NCBI GenBank assembly: GCA_963681505.1 | Contig: OY811984.1 | Span: 423,501-487,500 of the forward strand | Source of the DNA: Eunapius fragilis | Lineage: Eukaryota > Porifera > Demospongiae > Spongillida > Spongillidae | DNA: 64,000 bases | Reading direction: 5' to 3' | Shown here: one piece after another, positions 61,596 through 64,000 of the stretch | How the letters are laid out: every line of letters begins with the position of its first letter | Numbering within the stretch: the first letter of the stretch is position 1 | Translations under genes and position numbers: made by a program | Notes under the pieces: generated by a model | Told to the model about the DNA's origin: nothing | Databases searched by the model: none | Seen by the model: the letters and a program-made list of their open reading frames with translations, nothing else

Positions 61596-64000
<2,405 letters not shown>

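Overview
The window is nuclear DNA from an early-branching animal, most likely a sponge (inference). The gene set includes families that are animal-specific as far as I know (an MTG/ETO corepressor, PHLPP, BLOC1S4). Introns are many and mostly tiny (about 50-150 bp unless filled by repeats). Genes are packed almost end to end, and the non-coding DNA is unusually rich in (CA/TG)n tracts and private minisatellites. There is no bacterial operon structure, no rRNA or CRISPR, and no tRNA that I can support.

Layout, left to right: 3' part of a PHLPP-type LRR/PP2C phosphatase (+); METTL17 mitoribosome assembly factor (-); mevalonate diphosphate decarboxylase MVD (+); dynein light intermediate chain (-); an intronless ankyrin protein with candidate PP1-docking motifs (+); about 5 kb of repeat-rich DNA with a MITE and two large satellites; PPP4R1 (-); a CAP-Gly protein (-); an MTG/ETO (RUNX1T1-family) corepressor with all four NHR domains (+); MDP1 phosphatase (-), carrying a CACTA/Plavaka-like DNA transposon in one intron; DHODH (+); COA4 (-); a C1orf109/AIRIM homologue (+); an SLC7 light-chain amino-acid transporter (-); syntaxin 16 (+); BLOC1S4 (+); mitochondrial ribosomal protein L52 (-); SAC1 phosphoinositide phosphatase (+); a 1 kb snap-back MITE; and the 3' part of an unidentified acidic nuclear-type protein (-).

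The genes do not form one pathway. Themes recur: mitochondria (METTL17, MRPL52, COA4, DHODH), phosphatases and their regulators (PHLPP, PPP4R1, the PP1-docking candidate, MDP1, SAC1) and endomembrane traffic (STX16, BLOC1S4, SAC1, dynein LIC). Eighteen neighbouring genes alternate strand at 15 of 17 junctions, giving seven head-to-head pairs, two of them with start codons only 46 and 49 bp apart.

The most unusual signals are four. (1) Many minisatellites sit directly against a splice donor or acceptor; in DHODH every 37-bp unit carries a copy of the real donor sequence. (2) The DNA transposon inserted inside the GTA of an MDP1 splice donor while leaving a usable donor. (3) Gene order alternates strand strikingly. 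(4) Two non-autonomous inverted-repeat elements are present, one an almost complete 1.03 kb palindrome. Exon limits were read by eye from splice consensus and reading frame; where a joint did not resolve I say so.
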